A stretch of DNA of 64,000 bases. It comes from Lysinibacillus macroides. Lineage in GTDB: Bacteria; Bacillota; Bacilli; Bacillales_A; Planococcaceae. The notes under the pieces are model-generated. The model ran no database searches and was not told the origin of the DNA. It saw nothing but the letters and a program-made list of their open reading frames with translations. Location of the stretch: contig NZ_LGCI01000009.1 in the NCBI RefSeq assembly GCF_001281525.1, positions 53,103-117,102 on the forward strand, in the 5' to 3' direction. This document shows positions 40,704-49,022 of the stretch, one piece after another (within the stretch, counting starts at the first letter, position 1; the number at the start of each line of letters is the position of its first letter). A program made the translations under genes and the position numbers.

Positions 40704-41177
40704 ATGAATATTCGTAGTTTACAAAGTTCAGATTATGCTATTTTATCGCCGCTTATTAATGAGTGGTGGGGCGGACAAAATATGTCAGATCGGCTGCCCA
40801 AATTATTTTTTGAGCATTTCACAAATACTAGCCTGATTATGGAAAATGACGGTGAAATTATTGGTTTTCTCGTTGGTTTTTTATCGCAGTCTCAATCAAA
40901 TGAAGCATTTATTCATTTTGTTGGGGTACATCCTAACTACCGAAAACAGAATATTGCCAAAAGACTGTATGATGTTTTCTTCCATGTCGTCAAGCAATAC
41001 AATCGAAACATCGTAAAATGTGTAACATCACCAACAAATAAGGTGTCGATCGCTTTCCATACAAATATGGGGTTTAGAATGGAAAAAGGTGATAAAACAA
41101 TCGATAATATATCAGTCTACACAAACTACGGTGGAGAAAATCAAGATCGCATATTGTTCTGTAAAATCTTAGAGTAA
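40704..41177 (+). CDS. GNAT-family N-acetyltransferase
   Basis: A 157-residue acetyltransferase. HFVGVHPNYRKQNIAKRLYD is the acetyl-CoA binding motif A; HTNMGFRMEKGD is the conserved closing segment. ATG 40704 follows GGAGGGAA; the ATG at 40686 is upstream and unlikely. Acceptor unknown. Confidence 0.88.
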   Translation: MNIRSLQSSDYAILSPLINEWWGGQNMSDRLPKLFFEHFTNTSLIMENDGEIIGFLVGFLSQSQSNEAFIHFVGVHPNYRKQNIAKRLYDVFFHVVKQYNRNIVKCVTSPTNKVSIAFHTNMGFRMEKGDKTIDNISVYTNYGGENQDRILFCKILE

Positions 41178-41229
41178 TTCCTCTATGCCCAGAATGATGG
41201 CAAACAGAAAAAACGAATTAGCCAAATGG

Positions 41230-41273
41230 AACTGCACGCCAATCTTCAGAGCAATTGGCGGTGCAGTTTTTTT
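41230..41273 (+). terminator. terminator after the acetyltransferase
   Basis: ACTGCACGCCAAT (41231-41243) pairs with ATTGGCGGTGCAGT (41254-41267) with one bulged base, and seven T follow. Strong. The 170 bases between here and the catalase start include TATAAT at about 41360 but no firm promoter. Confidence 0.85.
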
Positions 41274-41442
41274 ATGAGTATATGGATGATTGAGTAGCGC
41301 ATTCATACTTAATGAAGAATCACTTGAGAATAAGTCGTTCTTACTTTATTGGGGAACAGTATAATCATCGAGAATGAAGAATATAATTTCACATCTTTGT
41401 CTATACTTAATGAATAATTACGGATGTGAGGTGTAAAATAGC

Positions 41443-43509
41443 GTGAATGAAAACGTTGATTCTTCCAATAAAAAGCGTAAGCAATTAGAACCGTTTATTC
41501 ATGAAACAGAAGGCAAAAAGATGACATCCAATGAAGGAATACCAATTTCAGATGATGAAAACAGTTTAACCGCTGGTGATCGCGGCCCGACACTGATTGA
41601 AGACTTCCTTGCACGGGAGAAATTAGCGCATTTTGACCGTGAGCGTATTCCTGAGCGTGTTGTACATGCAAGAGGCTATGGTGCACATGGAGAATTTGAA
41701 CTGTATGAATCTTTGTCAGATATTACAATGGCTGACTTTTTGCAGGATCCCAATAAAAAAACACCACTTTTTGTACGTTTTTCACAAGTGGTTGGCTCAA
41801 GAGGCTGTAATGAAACAAATCGTGATGTCAGGGGCTTTTCTCTCAAGTTTTATACAGATGAAGGAAATTTTGATTTAGTTGCTATTAATATGCCAGTATT
41901 TTTTATTCAGGATGCCATTAAATTTCCTGATTTAATTCATTCTGTGAAACCAGAGCCTGATAATGAATATCCTCAAGGACAAACTGCACATGATACTTTT
42001 TGGGATTTTATGGGGGCTAATAAAGAAACGGCACATATGTCTTTATGGATTATGACGGGCCGAGCCATTCCTAAAAGCTTTAGAACAATGGAAGGTTTTG
42101 GTGTGCATACGTTCCGCTTAGTCAATAAGGATGGCGTTGCTCACTTTGTAAAATTCCATATAAAACCAATGTTGGGTGTCCATACTTTAATATGGGATGA
42201 AGCACAGCAACTGGGTGCTGATGCAGATTATCATCGTCGAGACTTATGGATAAATATTGCAAATGGTAATTATCCTGAATATGAGCTGGCGATTCAAATT
42301 ATTAAGGAAGAAGATGAATTTGCCTTTGACTTTGATATATTAGATCCTACAAAATTATGGCCCGAAGAAGATGTACCTCTGCGGAAAATAGGCAAAATCA
42401 CCATTAATCGTAATGTGGACAATGCTTTTGCAGAAACAGAGCAGAGCGCATTCCATCCAGGTAATATTGTGAGAGGGATTGATTTTTCAAATGATCCTCT
42501 TCTTCAAGGCAGATTATTTTCTTATACAGATACGCAACAGGCACGTCTTGGCCCAAATCATCAACAGCTACCTATCAATAGACCTGTATGTCCATTTGCC
42601 AATAATCAGCGTGATGGGGCATCGAGACTAATTATTGATCGTGGAAAAGTTTCCTACCATCGCAATGGGCTTGCCAATAATACCCCTTATCCTGTTCCAG
42701 GTACACAGGGTGGTTTTGTTACTTATCCATCGACTGTAGAGGGACGTAAGGTAAGACAAACAGCCCCATCCTTTAAAGATCATTATTCTCAGGCTAGAAT
42801 GTTTTGGAATAGTATGAGCGATGTGGAAAAGCAACAAATTATCGGTGCTTTTTGCTTTGAGCTTGGCAAATGTCGACCTTTTGTACGGCAAGGGATGGTC
42901 AATGTACTTGCCCATATTAGCCATGATTTAGCGAGAAATGTTTCAAAGGAATTAGGCACGACTGTTCCAGATGTACCGGAATCGACTGTCACAAAGTCCT
43001 CACCTGCATTAAGTCTAATGAATACTACATTTGTACCTGATACATTACGTGTAGGAGTGTTCTTAGCGGAAGGGTTTGACGGTCCAAGTGTGAAAAAATT
43101 ATTAGACACATTGGTCAAGGCAAAGCTGCAAATGGTAATTGTGCATGATCGATTAGGCACTGTGACTGGCACAGAGGGCGTTCAATATGAAGTGGATGAT
43201 AGCTTTTTAACAGGCTCGTCGCTAACATATGATGGGGTTTTAATTGTAGGAAGCGGCAATATTACACCTTATTTTACGTATGAAGTTCAAAAATACACGG
43301 TTAATATCTATAATCATTTTAAACCAATTGCGACAATGCAGAATGGCGAGGCAGTGCTCGAACCATTGAATTTAGTGTATGATAACAGGATAGGGATAAT
43401 GAATGATAGTAGCCCAGATTTCGCTAAAAGCTTTATTGATATAATGGCTCAGCAGCGCTTCTGGGATCGTCCAAGTTATCTGTACCCTTCAAGTATTTCA
43501 TCTGGGTGA
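41443..43509 (+). CDS. katE: large-subunit catalase KatE (HPII type)
   Basis: A 688-residue haem catalase that breaks down hydrogen peroxide. H75 in ERVVHARGYGAHGEF is the distal histidine, DVRGFSLKFYTDEGNF the Asn-containing loop region, and RLFSYTDTQQARLGPNHQ carries the proximal tyrosine ligand. From about residue 535 (TLRVGVFLAEGFDGPSVKKL) comes the DJ-1/glutamine-amidotransferase-like domain found only in large-subunit catalases. Length matches Bacillus KatE. GTG start behind GAGGTGTAAAA. In B. subtilis katE is general-stress controlled; no clear sigma-B site is seen here. Confidence 0.93.
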   Translation: MNENVDSSNKKRKQLEPFIHETEGKKMTSNEGIPISDDENSLTAGDRGPTLIEDFLAREKLAHFDRERIPERVVHARGYGAHGEFELYESLSDITMADFLQDPNKKTPLFVRFSQVVGSRGCNETNRDVRGFSLKFYTDEGNFDLVAINMPVFFIQDAIKFPDLIHSVKPEPDNEYPQGQTAHDTFWDFMGANKETAHMSLWIMTGRAIPKSFRTMEGFGVHTFRLVNKDGVAHFVKFHIKPMLGVHTLIWDEAQQLGADADYHRRDLWINIANGNYPEYELAIQIIKEEDEFAFDFDILDPTKLWPEEDVPLRKIGKITINRNVDNAFAETEQSAFHPGNIVRGIDFSNDPLLQGRLFSYTDTQQARLGPNHQQLPINRPVCPFANNQRDGASRLIIDRGKVSYHRNGLANNTPYPVPGTQGGFVTYPSTVEGRKVRQTAPSFKDHYSQARMFWNSMSDVEKQQIIGAFCFELGKCRPFVRQGMVNVLAHISHDLARNVSKELGTTVPDVPESTVTKSSPALSLMNTTFVPDTLRVGVFLAEGFDGPSVKKLLDTLVKAKLQMVIVHDRLGTVTGTEGVQYEVDDSFLTGSSLTYDGVLIVGSGNITPYFTYEVQKYTVNIYNHFKPIATMQNGEAVLEPLNLVYDNRIGIMNDSSPDFAKSFIDIMAQQRFWDRPSYLYPSSISSG

Positions 43510-43525
43510 AAAATAAAATTATTTG

Positions 43526-43557
43526 ATAGGCAAAGTCGGTATACTGACTTTGCCTAT
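43526..43557 (+). terminator. terminator after katE
   Basis: ATAGGCAAAGTC (43526-43537) pairs with GACTTTGCCTAT (43546-43557), 12 perfect pairs over an eight-base loop, with a weak T-rich tail. Confidence 0.7.
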
Positions 43558-43642
43558 TTATGTATGCCTTACAACTTAAAGCCTTATTTTTGAAGCGATT
43601 ATAAAAATAATATATGATAGCTTATAATGAGGGGTGATGTAA

Positions 43643-44101
43643 ATGTTTGAGAAATTTAAAAAGAACAAGCAAATTGAAGATAGCGAGGAAAATTTAATCC
43701 ATCTACCTGAAACGATAAATGAAGAAATACTAAAGCAGCATAGTGAGCATTATTCTGAGGATGGGCTTTGGCATAAGATTAAGAAATATGCTAAAAAAGC
43801 AGGCTCCTCCGTTGTCTATGCGGTATTAATTTTGTATTTTGTCCTACAAAAAGAGGAAGTGCCAAAGAAAGATAAAGCGATTATTATTGGCGCATTAGGT
43901 TATTTTATTTTACCCTTTGACTTAATTCCTGATATGGCAGCAGGTGTAGGCTATGCCGATGATATTGGCGCACTATTAGCTGCTATTGTGCAGGTTGCGA
44001 TGTATATTGATGACGATGTGAAGCAACAGGCAAGAGCCAAGCTAACAGACTGGTTCGGCGACGATGTAGATACTTCTGACATTGATAATAAATTAGCATA
44101 G
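43643..44101 (+). CDS. DUF1232 (YkvA-like) membrane protein
   Basis: A 152-residue protein. The core KDKAIIIGALGYFILPFDLI and PDMAAGVGYADDIGALLAAI are the DUF1232 signature, with two membrane-associated helices. GAGGGGTGATG precedes the ATG. Function of the family unknown. Confidence 0.85.
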   Translation: MFEKFKKNKQIEDSEENLIHLPETINEEILKQHSEHYSEDGLWHKIKKYAKKAGSSVVYAVLILYFVLQKEEVPKKDKAIIIGALGYFILPFDLIPDMAAGVGYADDIGALLAAIVQVAMYIDDDVKQQARAKLTDWFGDDVDTSDIDNKLA

Positions 44102-44107
44102 TCATAT

Positions 44108-44139
44108 AAAGCATTCTCTTACTAAGGGGATGCTTTTTC
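44108..44139 (+). terminator. terminator after the DUF1232 gene
   Basis: AAAGCATTCTCTT (44108-44120) pairs with AAGGGGATGCTTT (44124-44136) with two G-U pairs, followed by TTTC. Loop of three bases. Confidence 0.7.
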
Positions 44140-44202
44140 TATGCAACAAATTAGCTTGCTATAGCGTCAGTGAAATAACTTTAATTGTCAGGATGTGTCA
44201 TA

Positions 44203-44550
44203 TTGTATATAAAATCATTACTACTATCTTTTACTTATATGATTTATTTCACCATAGTAATTTTCGTTACCTACTGGATGCAATGGCTAACCGTGTTAGT
44301 TGTCGGTAGTGTGCGATTTACCGCCACTGATAGCTATCCTGGTGATGTTAGCAATTCTTTTTTAATCGTAGAAAGCTTTTTCTTTTCATTTGCACACTTT
44401 ATTGTGTTGACTATCTTTTTACTGCTTTATTATGTCTTGCTGTCTTTCTTCAAAATAAAGTTTCATTTGAAAATTCCTTTTATTATCAATAGTGTAATCA
44501 TGCTTGGCTTAACGATTTTCTTTATCAATAAATTTTTAGGAGGTGCATAG
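44203..44550 (+). CDS. membrane protein, unknown
   Basis: A 115-residue protein with three membrane helices (LLLSFTYMIYFTIVIFVTYW; FAHFIVLTIFLLLYYVLLSF; IPFIINSVIMLGLTIFFINK). The start is uncertain: TTG 44203 or TTG 44185, with only a weak AGGATG site. No family recognised. It stands alone after a terminator. Confidence 0.55.
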   Translation: MYIKSLLLSFTYMIYFTIVIFVTYWMQWLTVLVVGSVRFTATDSYPGDVSNSFLIVESFFFSFAHFIVLTIFLLLYYVLLSFFKIKFHLKIPFIINSVIMLGLTIFFINKFLGGA

Positions 44551-44599
44551 AATGATTGAAATCATTCATGATATTCGTTTGCTATATTGAGATTCTACC

Positions 44600-44958
44600 T
44601 AATCGCTATAAGAGAAAATGCTAGGACCCATCCTCTCTTTTTTAACAGAAGACAATTTTGACTATATTTTGCCTGCTTTCGAAAAATGCTACAAGGAATT
44701 GCCTTCAATGAGATAGATGTAGAGACATGGCAATGAATTAATCAGAAATTAGAGGGAATGAAACGATTTTTAATGAGCAATTCCCCTCCCGATTCATTCA
44801 AAGATGTGATTGGTTTTCCATTTAGCTATTCTGAGCGGGAATTTAAAGAAAGCTATGGTATCAATAGCAAACAACTTGCCTTGCTACTTGCTGAATTACA
44901 GGCTTGGATGCAACAAAAAAGTACATCAACTCAAATTATTTCCGTTTTGGGGATTTGA
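44600..44958 (+). pseudogene. decayed gene fragment
   Basis: Readable pieces in different frames: FDYILPAFEKCYKELPSM near 44660-44715, then stops, then a 66-residue frame from 44758 (DSFKDVIGFPFSYSEREFKE, SYGINSKQLALLLAELQAWM). The pieces look like one small helical protein broken by stops and frameshifts. The parent family is not recognised. Confidence 0.5.
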
Positions 44959-45055
44959 GTGTAGTTATAAATTAAGAAAATTGTCTAAATAAGAAAATAA
45001 ATGTGGAAATTCCCCTAATATCCATATATAGTTAAATAGAGGAGGAGATTGAAAA

Positions 45056-45667
45056 ATGAAGAAATTATTCATACTATCACTTACACTGCTAGTTAGTATT
45101 TTTTTAGTAGCATGTAACGAAGAAAAGGATAGTGACAGTGCTAAGAAAACAGAGGATGCTAATCAAACACCAGCAGAAACGAAATCATCACAGCCAGAGA
45201 AAGAGCCTATAGATATGGAGCTCACTTTACCAGCAATTTTGTTTGAAGGTGAAGAGATTGATGAAATGATTGCAGATGCAAAAGAGGATGGCGTTGAGGA
45301 AGCTATTAAAAATGAGGATGGCTCGCTAACATTAAGGATGTCAAAGTCTGTTCATCAAAGATTGATGGAAGATTTGAAGGAAGTCGTTAATGAAATGGTA
45401 GAAGAAGTAAAAACAGATAAAGACTTTACATACATTCAAGATGTCACTCACAATAACGATTTTACGGAGTTTACTTTGACGGTAAACAAAGAACTATTTG
45501 AAAATAGTTTAGATACATTAGCAATAGATGAACTTGCACTAACAGGCGTGTTCTATCATATTTTCAATAATGTAGAGCATGACCAAATTAAAATGACAAT
45601 AATTATTAAGGATGCGTCAACGGGAGAGGTTATTGAAACATTTATGTATCCCGATGATTTCGAATAA
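45056..45667 (+). CDS. lipoprotein, unknown function
   Basis: A 203-residue membrane-anchored lipoprotein. The signal ends in the lipobox LVAC (Cys 20), followed by a charged Ser/Glu/Lys linker and a folded domain of about 150 residues (PIDMELTLPAILFEGEEIDE). AGGAGGAGA precedes the ATG. Similar lipoproteins are common in Bacillaceae without known role. Confidence 0.82.
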   Translation: MKKLFILSLTLLVSIFLVACNEEKDSDSAKKTEDANQTPAETKSSQPEKEPIDMELTLPAILFEGEEIDEMIADAKEDGVEEAIKNEDGSLTLRMSKSVHQRLMEDLKEVVNEMVEEVKTDKDFTYIQDVTHNNDFTEFTLTVNKELFENSLDTLAIDELALTGVFYHIFNNVEHDQIKMTIIIKDASTGEVIETFMYPDDFE

Positions 45668-45681
45668 AGGTAATTATTTTG

Positions 45682-45726
45682 AAACTGTAGGAAACACTGG
45701 AAATTCCGTGTATGCCTACAGTTTTT
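45682..45726 (+). terminator. terminator after the lipoprotein gene
   Basis: AAACTGTAGG (45682-45691) pairs with CCTACAGTTT (45714-45723), followed by TTT; an inner AACAC/GTGT stem strengthens it. Confidence 0.8.
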
Positions 45727-45781
45727 CTGTTAGTTGGCTTGTATTAAAGAGTTCGGTTGTTTTTTATTAGAAGAATCTAAT

Positions 45782-46243
45782 CTATTTGACCATTTTACGG
45801 ATATATGCTAGTTGCCCAATATGGTAGGCATTATGAGTAGCGGCATTGGCTATAATTGCCCACCATTTTGCCTCTACAGGATAGCCCTCCACCTTTGCTA
45901 AAAGCTGCTCTTCCTCAATCAACTTCTGCCATTGCAGCAATGTGTTTAACAGCTTTTCCTTTAAATCCACGAAAGGAACCCCTTTTTGAACAAGGAAGGT
46001 ATCCACATTATGAGTTTGTGGAACAATATTCACTTGGTTTTCTTGATAGCGTAATTGCCACGTTTCATTCCAATAAATTAGATGCTGGGCAATTTCAGCA
46101 ATGCTATGACTGGCATGATCAGGTTTCCAAAATGCCTCTGCCTCAGTTAACTCATCAGCTACTTTACAAAATGAGCTATACCAACTGCAATCATTAGCAT
46201 TAGCTAGAAGTTGGTCTAACAATATGGTTTTCGCTTCAATCAT
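45782..46243 (-). CDS. DinB-superfamily protein
   Basis: A 153-residue four-helix-bundle protein of the DinB/YfiT class. His residues for a metal site are in SIAEIAQHLIYW and ATHNAYHIGQL. Proteins of this group are stress-induced or thiol-transferase-like; the exact reaction is unknown. The ATG has AAAGGAGATGAACC upstream on the minus strand. Confidence 0.85.
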   Translation of the reverse strand: MIEAKTILLDQLLANANDCSWYSSFCKVADELTEAEAFWKPDHASHSIAEIAQHLIYWNETWQLRYQENQVNIVPQTHNVDTFLVQKGVPFVDLKEKLLNTLLQWQKLIEEEQLLAKVEGYPVEAKWWAIIANAATHNAYHIGQLAYIRKMVK

Positions 46244-46354
46244 TTAAGGTTCATCTCCTTTATATTTTTTAGTATATCTGAATGTAGAATAGAGCCATGG
46301 ACACACTCTGGTTAAGTTAGTATCATTATAATCGAGAGAGGACGTGTCTGTTTT

Positions 46355-46615
46355 ATGCGTCAAAAACGATACAATAAAGAATTTAAACAAACTGTAGTGG
46401 AGCTATATCGCTCTGGTACACCGGTCAGTCAATTGTCTAGCGAATATGGTGTTTCTGAAGTAACGATTTATAAATGGATTAAATTACACTCTCCTATTGA
46501 AGGTGCAGAAGAATTAACTGCAGCGGAAGTTTCTACGATTCAAAAAGAAAATCTTCGATTAAAGCAGGAGATTGAAATCTTAAAAAAGGCTATGACCATA
46601 TTCGCGAAAAAGTAA
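46355..46615 (+). CDS. IS3 transposase OrfA
   Basis: An 86-residue DNA-binding subunit: helix-turn-helix (SQLSSEYGVSEVTIYKWIKL) and a leucine-zipper helix (IQKENLRLKQEIEILKKAM). It ends GCG AAA AAG TAA. A -1 shift at the A-run joins it to OrfB, the usual IS3 way to make the full transposase. Confidence 0.9.
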   Translation: MRQKRYNKEFKQTVVELYRSGTPVSQLSSEYGVSEVTIYKWIKLHSPIEGAEELTAAEVSTIQKENLRLKQEIEILKKAMTIFAKK

Positions 46616-47490
46616 CCGAACAAGAACTTATTGACCATATTGAAAACGAAAGCGAACATTATCCTATTCAATTAATGTGTCGCGTTTTAAAGGTACCTAA
46701 AAGTACGTATTACCAGTCTTTCCACAAGAAACCGAACGTGTACGAAGTTGAAAACAAGAAAATTACGCAGCGTATTTGTGTCATTCACAAAGAAAGTGAT
46801 GGACGATACGGTGCGCCAAAAATTCATGCACAGTTACTCAAGGAAGGCGTGAAAGTCAGTATTAAACGCGTGCAACGACTCATGAAAAAAGCGGGTATTC
46901 GCTCAAACATCACAAAAAAGTACCGTCCGACGCCAACTCAAAAGCCCGTGGAAGAGCGTGAAAACGTACTCGAACAAGATTTCCAAACAACAACGATTCA
47001 TGAAAAATGGGTAGCTGATATTACCTATATTCATACAATTCACGATGGATGGTGCTACTTGGCGTCGGTTCTTGATTTACATTCTAAGAAAATAGTCGGT
47101 TATAAGTTTGGACGAAAAATGACCGTAGATTTGGTCGTTGAGGCATTGGATCACGCTGTACAAGCACAAAAACCAGCCCCAGGATTAATCATCCATACCG
47201 ATTTAGGTACGCCATATACGAGTGAAACATTTCAAGAAAAACTAAAAAAACACGAAATGATTCCGTCGTTCAGCCGTAAAGGTTGCCCATACGATAACGC
47301 TTGTATCGAGTCTTTTCATGCGACATTAAAAAAGGAAGAAGTATATCGAACGCGGTATGAGAATTATGAAACAGCTCGAGTGGCGCTATTTAAATACATT
47401 GAAGGTTGGTACAATCGCAAACACATTCATAGTGCAATAGGCTTTCTTACGCCTGAAGAATGCGAAAGTATGTGCCGAGCTGCGTCGTAA
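46608..47490 (+). CDS. IS3 transposase OrfB (catalytic part)
   Basis: The DDE integrase part. Translation probably enters at about 46608 by -1 frameshift (EKVTEQELIDHIENESEHYP); the first in-frame ATG is at 46675. Catalytic residues: D in WVADITYIH, D in HTDLGTPYTS, E in NACIESFHATLKKEE. The C-terminus is complete (YNRKHIHSAIGFLTPEECE). It looks intact and possibly active. Confidence 0.9.
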
Positions 47491-47531
47491 AACTTGGGGG
47501 TTCAAGTAATCTTCCCCTTCATATTTTGGGC

Positions 47532-47637
47532 GCAACCTCCATGGATTTCACGCTCTACATCCCATGAAGTCTGTCAAAGGCTCTTTTCCCTTTGACTGGC
47601 TACACGGGATGTGGAACACTCCATAAATAGTGGTTGC
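47532..47637 (+). other. nested hairpin in the 3' noncoding end of the IS
   Basis: Three nested perfect stems: GCAACC (47532-47537) with GGTTGC (47632-47637); ACATCCC (47557-47563) with GGGATGT (47606-47612); GTCAAAGG (47573-47580) with CCTTTGAC (47589-47596), capped by an eight-base loop. It is GC-richer than the surroundings and noncoding. Not usual for IS3 elements. Confidence 0.65.
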
Positions 47638-47692
47638 CACAATGTAAAAACTTAACTTTTATGTGTCCGGTATCTTGACTTAGATCTAAGAT

Positions 47693-47956
47693 ATGGAAGA
47701 TTCCAGGGCTTATAAAGTTTTCACGTTTATTCATCTTTTTCTTTACATACTTATACTTTCCTTACTTTTTAGCCAATATCAAACGATAGTTTTCTGGGTC
47801 CTTGATTTATTCTTTATCATTCATGCAATCCTACACTTGTTTTTTGAACGACATCCTCGTAACGAATTTAAAAATACGTTTTCAAGATCCATTATTTATC
47901 CAATGGGCATCCTTGCTGTTATACATGTGTTATTTTTAATGAATATTTCGATTTAG
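47693..47956 (+). CDS. small membrane protein (DUF6713-like), perhaps 5'-truncated
   Basis: An 87-residue protein with three membrane helices (LFLYILILSLLFSQYQTIVF; VLDLFFIIHAILHLFF; IIYPMGILAVIHVLFLM). It resembles DUF6713 proteins but lacks their start, and the IS ends 23 bases upstream, so its promoter and first codons may be lost. No strong ribosome binding site is seen. Confidence 0.5.
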   Translation: MEDSRAYKVFTFIHLFLYILILSLLFSQYQTIVFWVLDLFFIIHAILHLFFERHPRNEFKNTFSRSIIYPMGILAVIHVLFLMNISI

Positions 47957-47983
47957 GTCACATCTATTATGATGTGGCTTTTT
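47957..47983 (+). terminator. terminator
   Basis: GTCACATC (47957-47964) pairs with GATGTGGC (47971-47978), followed by TTTTT. It closes the small membrane-protein gene. From 47984 to 48183 no gene is seen. Confidence 0.75.
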
Positions 47984-48183
47984 ATTATGAAAATAACCTA
48001 TATATGTTTAGGATGAAAGAAGGCGTATAACAGAACTAGAAAACAAGAAATGTCTACTTAAGTAAGTGGCTTTCCATTTCATAAGTAGCTTGAAGGATGC
48101 TTCAGTACAAAAGAGAAAGCCTAAAAAAACAAAGTATGAAATAGCGCATATTCAAGTTATTGAAGTTTGTTTAACTTTAAATA

Positions 48184-48565
48184 TTATTTAATAGATCTGG
48201 CTAGCATTATACCCATAGAACTTTCAATAGTTGCAAAAGTAATTTCAGCATCATTTTTTGTATAAATCCTTACTGTGCCCCCATCTTCAAATTTTTCACT
48301 CTCGACCTCTTTCCAGCCTTTTAATATTATTAAAAGCTTATAGTTAAAAGGAAGCCCATTCGTCACTTTTGGCCATTCCAAATATAGCGAGTTAGATATA
48401 TTTGATTCAATATCTATACTTTCATCTTCTGAAAATACTTCAGCATTTTAGGTACTGGAAACCCGTTTACTATTTCTCCTTCTTCATATCCTGAATCTAG
48501 CCCAAAGTAAGCTATTCCTCCAAGCACCACTAATACAATTGCAACTACCGGTACTATTTTTTATT
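48184..48565 (-). pseudogene. broken gene for a membrane-anchored protein
   Basis: On the minus strand, KIVPVVAIVLVVLGGIAYFG begins just after a stop codon, where the expected ATG is missing, and runs to GFPVPK; there a missing A in an A-run shifts the frame. The rest (AEVFSEDESIDIESNISNSL then 65 residues ending ESSMGIMLARSIK) follows in the next frame. So there are two lesions. The intact gene would encode a single-helix membrane-anchored protein of about 125 residues of unknown family. Confidence 0.65.
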
Positions 48566-48924
48566 TTATACACTCTCTTCCAATAGCATTTTAGGAAATT
48601 GAAAGATAAATAACCATAATGAAAAATAGACAACTTTGTTAGTTATCTGTTTCTTCATTTTATAATAGATATTAGTAATAGAATTGGCAGCATTAACAAC
48701 TACCTATTTTAGCTATTTCTCCTTCTAATTTCTTACTGTGGTACACTCTTTACAAAAAAGTCCGTGTACCCCAATTAAATAGACGAAAATACATAAAAAT
48801 AGAAAGGTATAGAAATCCTCTTATTAACAAAACCTTGATATATCACCAATCTTAAAATTAAAAACCCTTAGATAGAATGCAGAGTCATAAGGGAAACTTA
48901 TAAAAAAAGATAATATTAATGTAA
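48566..48924. other. noncoding spacer before aconitase
   Basis: No gene seen. TGTGGTACAC (about 48737) and GTGTACCCCA (about 48765) form a ten-base inverted repeat with one mismatch, similar in layout to the repeat at 32782-32815. The rest is AT-rich. Confidence 0.4.
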
Positions 48925-48953
48925 TTTACTTATGAATATAAATGGGTTATGAT
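48925..48953 (+). promoter_or_regulatory. likely aconitase promoter
   Basis: TTTACT (48925-48930), 17 bases, TATGAT (48948-48953): a reasonable sigma-A promoter about 70 bases before the citB/acnA start. I see no clear CcpC or CodY site. Confidence 0.5.
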
Positions 48954-49022
48954 GAGTATTGGAGAAAAGATGCTACATTTTTTAAAGCCTTTTCAAAAAG
49001 ATATAATTAGGGGGATCCGCAA

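Larger units (their letters stand above)
46298..47670 (+). mobile_element. IS3-family insertion sequence
   Basis: An element of about 1.37 kb with two transposase frames in IS3 order. Imperfect terminal inverted repeats: TGGACACA....GTTAAGTTAGTA at 46298-46322 and, reversed, CGGACACA....GTTAAGTTTTTA at 47644-47669. Outer ends do not fully match and no target duplication is evident, so the borders are approximate. About 180 bases beyond the transposase stop are noncoding and structured. Confidence 0.75.
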
